DNA from: Lepus europaeus
Taxonomy: Eukaryota > Chordata > Mammalia > Lagomorpha > Leporidae
Assembly (NCBI RefSeq): GCF_033115175.1
Contig: NC_084835.1
Location: forward strand, 59,316,448-59,380,447
Length of the DNA stretch: 64,000 nt
Direction: 5' to 3'
The notes below the pieces were generated by a model that made no database searches, was not told the DNA's origin, and saw only the letters and a program-made list of their open reading frames with translations. Within the stretch, counting starts at the first letter, position 1, and each line of letters starts with the position of its first letter. Position numbers and translations under genes: made by a program. Of the stretch, positions 59,705 to 64,000 are shown piece after piece.

Positions 59705-60036
59705 TTTTTTTTTTTTTTTTTTTTTGACAGGCAGAGTGGATAGTGAGAGAGAGAGAGAAAGGTCTTCTTTTTTGCCGTTGGTTCACCCTCCAATGGCCGC
59801 TGCGGCCGGCGCATCTCGCTGATCCGAAGCCAGGAGCCAGGTGCTTCTCCTGGTCTCCCAGGCGGGTGCAGGGCCCAAGCACTTGGGCCATCCTCCACTG
59901 CCTTCCCGGGCCACAGCAGAGAGCTGACCTGGAAGAGGGGCAACCGGGATAGAATCCGGCACCCCAACTGGGACTAGAACCCGGTGTGCCGGCACCGCAA
60001 GGCGGAGGATTAGCCTGTTAAGCCACGGCGCCGGCC
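59705..60036 (-). repeat. Young C-type SINE
   Basis: Exact CTCTATTAGCTTTT (14 bp) on both sides; T24 tail. Confidence 0.93.
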
Positions 60037-60058
60037 CTCTATTAGCTTTTAAGAACTG

Positions 60059-60622
60059 CTGAGCCACCACTGTGATGCAGCAGAAAGCAGCAGGTAACGG
60101 CCCAAATAACTGGGACCCTGTGCCCAACATGGGAGACCCAGACAGAGCTCCAGGCTCCTGACTTCGCCTAGCCCAGGCCTGGCCTTTGCAGCCATTTCAG
60201 GAGTGAACCAGTGGATGGAAGACTGATCTCTGTCTCCCTCTCTCTCCCTCTTTCTCTCATTCAAATAAGTAAATCTTAAAAAAAAAATTTGACAGGCAGA
60301 ATTAGACAATGAGATAGAAAGAGAAACAGAAAGGTCTTCCTTTTTTCGTTGATTCACCCCACAAATGGCCGCCATGGCCGATGCGCTGCGCCGATCTGAA
60401 GCCAGGAGCCAGGAGCTTCCTCCTGGTCTCCCGTGCGGGTGCAGGGGCCAAGCACTTGGGCCATCCTCCACTGCCTTCCTGGGCAACAGCAGAGAGCTGG
60501 ACTGGAAGAGGAGCAACCAGGACAGAATCTGGAGCCCCAACCTGGACTAGAACCTGGGGTGCTGGCACCGCAGGCGAAGGATTAGCCAAGTAAGCCACGG
60601 TGCCGACCAAAAAAAAAAAAAA
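60059..60622 (+). repeat. C-type SINE, shortened, split in its tail
   Basis: The body is deleted near 60,085; the tail AAGTAAATC plus A-run is split by an opposed copy and resumes at 60,609. Confidence 0.75.
60289..60608 (-). repeat. C-type SINE nested in a SINE tail
   Basis: Reversed, from TTTGACAGGCAGAATTAG to CACGGTGCCGACC. Confidence 0.85.
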
Positions 60623-61354
60623 ATTCTTAAAAACTACACATATGTGTCCATATTCTGACATCAAAGAAGAGCTCATTAAATACCATTTCAGATGACAAAT
60701 ATGTTGAGCTTTCTCATCCCAGGAATTCTGAAGGAAATATATTCTCAAAAGACGGATAGTCACAGTTCATTTGTGAAAGATAAAGCAGTTGTGGTATTTC
60801 ATTTGGTGGTCCTAAGCCAGGGTTGTACTTCTGAATCTAGTGAGCCATCAAAATACCTGAATCTTAAGTGAGGGTCTTGATTGTCTAATATCTATCCACA
60901 TGCACACCTCTAAATTCTGCCACACACAATCCCTATGCTTTAGTGATGGCTAAGGAACAAATGAGTGAGTTTCTGGATTTTGTTTTTGCTCTAAGGTTCA
61001 ATGTTTTTGGGGATTTGGAGAGGGGAGAGAACACTAGCATTAAAAGTCCCAAATGTAAAGTGGAAATAATCTTGATTTTATTCTCTATGCCCTATTTCTT
61101 GTTTCTCCTCCATAATTCCAACTCTAAACACAATAGTACAGTATCTTTTACATGTTCTCACATTAGTTTCTTATTTATGTTCCTTTGCTAAGCTTGCCCT
61201 CAGCAAGATTTCAACAGGCTAGCCATTATTAAAATGGGAATTTAAAAAATTTTTTAAAAAAATTTCCAAAACTATGATTAGCAACATACACCTAATCATT
61301 ATTTAGCAAGTTAGCTATTTTAATTTAAGAAACAATTTAAGAAACCCCCTTACA
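60623..61354. other. NDUFV2 intron 4, unique part
   Basis: No gene or repeat recognised. Confidence 0.45.
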
Positions 61355-61665
61355 GGGGGTGGATGGCTGGCCTATAAATTGTCACTTAAGATGGCTACAT
61401 GCCACCTTGGAGTGCCTGGGTTAGATTCCCAGTTCTGCTTCTGATTCTAGCTTCTTGCTAATGCAGACCTGGGAGCCAGCAGGTGATGACTCAAGTAGTG
61501 GGATCCCTGCCACCCATGTGAGAGATGTGGACTGAATTCCCAGCTCCTGGCTTCAGCCTGGGCCACTTCTTGCCATTGCAAGTCTTTAAGAGGTGACCCA
61601 GTGGATGGAAGCTCAGTTTGTCTGCCTCTGTGCCTCTCAAATAAATTAAAAATAAATAAATAAAA
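61355..61665 (+). repeat. Old C-type SINE
   Basis: Strongly diverged head; tail AAATAAATTAAAAATAAATA. Confidence 0.72.
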
Positions 61666-62439
61666 CCATGTAGATAACTCCTGAAGAAACAGGTGATTTA
61701 TTGAAAAATAACCACCTAAGTTTACTAAGGATAGTTCCTCACTAAACCTGCTTTTGGTGAAAAAAAGTACTCAATGTCTATAAAGTGTCTACAGAACACA
61801 GAAAACAAGAGATAATCAAATTTAAAATTTCCATTTGGAATTTTATTAGATAAATGGAGGACACTCCTATTCTTGAAGAAAGATGATGGTCTGGCCTAAC
61901 AGTTGTGGCCAAGTAGTTTAGAAAGTAACAAAAATGAAATGTAGCAGAATCTCTGATAGTTAAGTAGAAAAAGCACTGAATTGGAAATTAATTCAGTCTC
62001 AGCTATATAACTTAGAAATCATAATATAATAACTAGAAGAGAACTACCTAGCTCTAAACCTTCACTGCCAATGAGGAAGTAAAGCCTAGAGAAAAATCAG
62101 GTTTCTTAGTTGTAACCTAAACACACTTTCCATTATATAACATAGCTTAGTAGTTGTGATTCTCCTAAGAATCAAATGCGGTTTCACTTGGTACTCTGTA
62201 AATGATCCACTATACAATACCACACAAATGTAATTATGATATTGATAGGACATGAATAAACATGAAATTCTGATTACTGCTGAAAACTATTAGAAAAAAA
62301 CCGTAGAAAGTACATATAAATAGACTAACTCCATATACTATGAGTCACCCACGGCATCTCTGTAGGTTGTTGATTCCAAGGTGACATTATCAAGTGGCAT
62401 AAATACCACATAAGATTTTTTTTAAAACATAGTCAAAGA
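61666..62439. other. NDUFV2 intron 4, unique part
   Basis: No gene or repeat recognised. Confidence 0.45.
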
Positions 62440-62700
62440 GGGGCCAGCGCTGTGGCGCAGTGGCTGCTCCACTTCCGATCCAGCTCTCTGCTGTGGCCTG
62501 GGAAAGCAGTGGAAGATGGCCCAGGTGCTTGGGCCCCTGCAGCTATGTGGGAGACCCCGAGGGAGCTCCTGGCTTCAGACTGGCACAGCTCCAGCCGTTG
62601 CAGCCATCTGGGGAGTAGACCAACAGATGGAAGACCTCTCTCTCTGTCTCAGCCTCTCTCTGTAACTCTTTCAAATAAATAAAATAAATCTTTAAAAAAA
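62440..62700 (+). repeat. C-type SINE with head deletion
   Basis: GTGGCGCAGTGG joins directly to CTGCTCCACTTCC, removing the region between the A and B boxes; AGTCAAAGA flanks both sides. Confidence 0.87.
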
Positions 62701-63036
62701 AGTCAAAGAAGCAAAATATTAAAAAGATTATCACTAGCTATGAGGTGGTTTCCAGTGTCTAAATTCTAGTGTCTAAATATTACATTAATTTTGAGAATAT
62801 CTCAACACTAAATCATACACATTTGGGATCTTTTTATTATGATCATTTTCTTCAAAAAGAAAAAACAAAACAAAACAAAATTCTCTTTCACTATGCCTAA
62901 TCTTCTTCAATAAAAAGCTCTACTTGTCTGCATTAAGGAAACCAACAAAATACAAAAATAAAATTCAGAGAAACATACAATCCTAGATTCTGATGTTAAT
63001 TATTATTAGAGTAACTTTTACATAAGAAAGTCATCA

Positions 63037-63216
<180 letters not shown>

Positions 63217-63267
63217 TTATGTATCTGGAAAATAACAAATATTCTGCAATTGTTAATGTTCTCATAC

Positions 63268-63330
63268 CTTATAGTTTTCTGGTGTGAAATCAAATGGAGT
63301 ATCTGGGTTATTCTCAGGAGTGTCTCTGTG
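63268..63330 (-). CDS. NDUFV2: NDUFV2 exon 3 (residues 41-61)
   Basis: This 63-nt exon in phase 0 reads HRDTPENNPDTPFDFTPENYK, matching the start of the mature region of mammalian NDUFV2. The acceptor follows a T-rich tract ending in TTTAG and the donor is AAG|GTATGAG. The segment precedes the thioredoxin-like fold and packs against other matrix-arm subunits. The downstream intron is only 75 nt. The preceding exon, which carries the end of the mitochondrial presequence, is not in the remaining 670 bases of the window. Confidence 0.96.
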
Positions 63331-64000
63331 CTAAACAAACAAAAAAATTCTCTCAAAAGTGTGTATTAACACTACACATAACTATAATATATATTACCAA
63401 CAGTTTAACCTTTCCACTGTTATTCCAACATGCTATCAATCATTCTATCATTTCATCAGAAAGAATGACTAAACACACGTTTGATGAGTATGATGACCAA
63501 AAAATACTTAGAATTCAAAATTTTAGAAATAAGCACCCTTTAAGAATTGGAAAGAGCTTTAGGATCTTCTAATTACCAAAACACTGCCAATTATTGGAAG
63601 CCTTTTTAAGACACAAAACTTTTAAGTGTGAACATATGTATATTTTTGCAAATGAGAGAATATCAGACTGTCAAAGGGATCTGGGATCCAAAAAGGTTAA
63701 GATTCACAACTCTAGGGACATGTGAAAACACCATCTATTCCCCACAAGTTTTCCATAAACAGAAACTGGGCAATAGCAAGAAGCTTTATTCTTAAAAGAG
63801 CAGAGCAGGCCCTCTTTAAAAACTAACAAGAAATGATACATCAACAGGAAATCAAATGAGTCACACTGAGATTAACACATCAATTAATGTTCTGATTATG
63901 TGATTACAGAACTGAATCTCTTAATGTTAACTCTCAAAGTTCTGCTTTTTATAGGACGTAACTGAAAAGAAATTTGGACAGTGATCTCAAATACTCCTAT
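63331..64000. other. NDUFV2 intron 2 (partial)
   Basis: Contains the pyrimidine tract of the exon 3 acceptor at its low end; exon 2 is not present and no SINE is seen. Confidence 0.6.

Noticed and set aside
63331..64000. NDUFV2 exon 2 (end of the mitochondrial presequence)
   Set aside because: No minus-strand frame resembling [20 protein letters not shown] is visible in the remaining bases.

Overview
This is a stretch of nuclear DNA from a placental mammal, almost certainly a lagomorph (rabbit or hare group). Two observations lead there. The split coding exons match two mammalian genes that are neighbours on human chromosome 18p11.22. The window is also packed with about 80 copies of the tRNA-headed C-type SINE that dominates lagomorph genomes: a GGCCGGCGC...GTGG head, A/B-box-like blocks, a CT-rich 3' end, and an AAATAAAT or poly(A) tail. 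There is no bacterial, phage or CRISPR content.

Both recognisable genes are read from the minus strand, so transcription runs from high to low coordinates. (1) NDUFV2, the 24-kDa 2Fe-2S subunit of mitochondrial complex I: coding exons 3 to 8 lie at 63,330 down to 46,313, with consensus splice sites and unbroken phase. They encode residues 41 to 249 of a 249-residue precursor; exons 1 and 2 (the mitochondrial presequence) lie beyond the right edge. (2) ANKRD12, the ankyrin-repeat nuclear corepressor: its CpG-island promoter and inferred non-coding exon 1 lie at about 40.9-42.6 kb, and the exon with the start codon is at 7,882-7,745. Intron 1 is about 34 kb, and the ankyrin exons lie beyond the left edge. 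The two genes are tandem, about 4.3 kb apart.

Layout from left to right: 1-7.7 kb is ANKRD12 intron 2; 7.75-7.88 kb is ANKRD12 exon 2; 7.9-41.7 kb is intron 1, dense in SINEs and with a broken-up old L1 at 10.1-13.4 kb; 40.9-42.6 kb is the CpG island; 42.6-46.25 kb is the short intergenic spacer with old SINEs; 46.3-64 kb is NDUFV2 exons 8 to 3 and their introns. A 5.2-kb stretch around the ANKRD12 promoter (37.9-43.1 kb) contains no SINE.

The SINEs fall into two visible classes. Older copies have AAATAAAT tails and worn duplications. Younger copies carry a GGCTAATCC head block and a pure A tail, often with clear target-site duplications. I found no undescribed biological system. The points most worth checking are promoter architecture (a triplicated 17-bp E-box unit, a 32-codon upstream reading frame, a GGGGCC run in intron 1), a 0.1-kb duplication in NDUFV2 intron 7, a 75-bp NDUFV2 intron, and close inverted SINE pairs likely to form double-stranded RNA. 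Family names were assigned by recognition, not by a database search, and repeat edges are good to about 10 bases.
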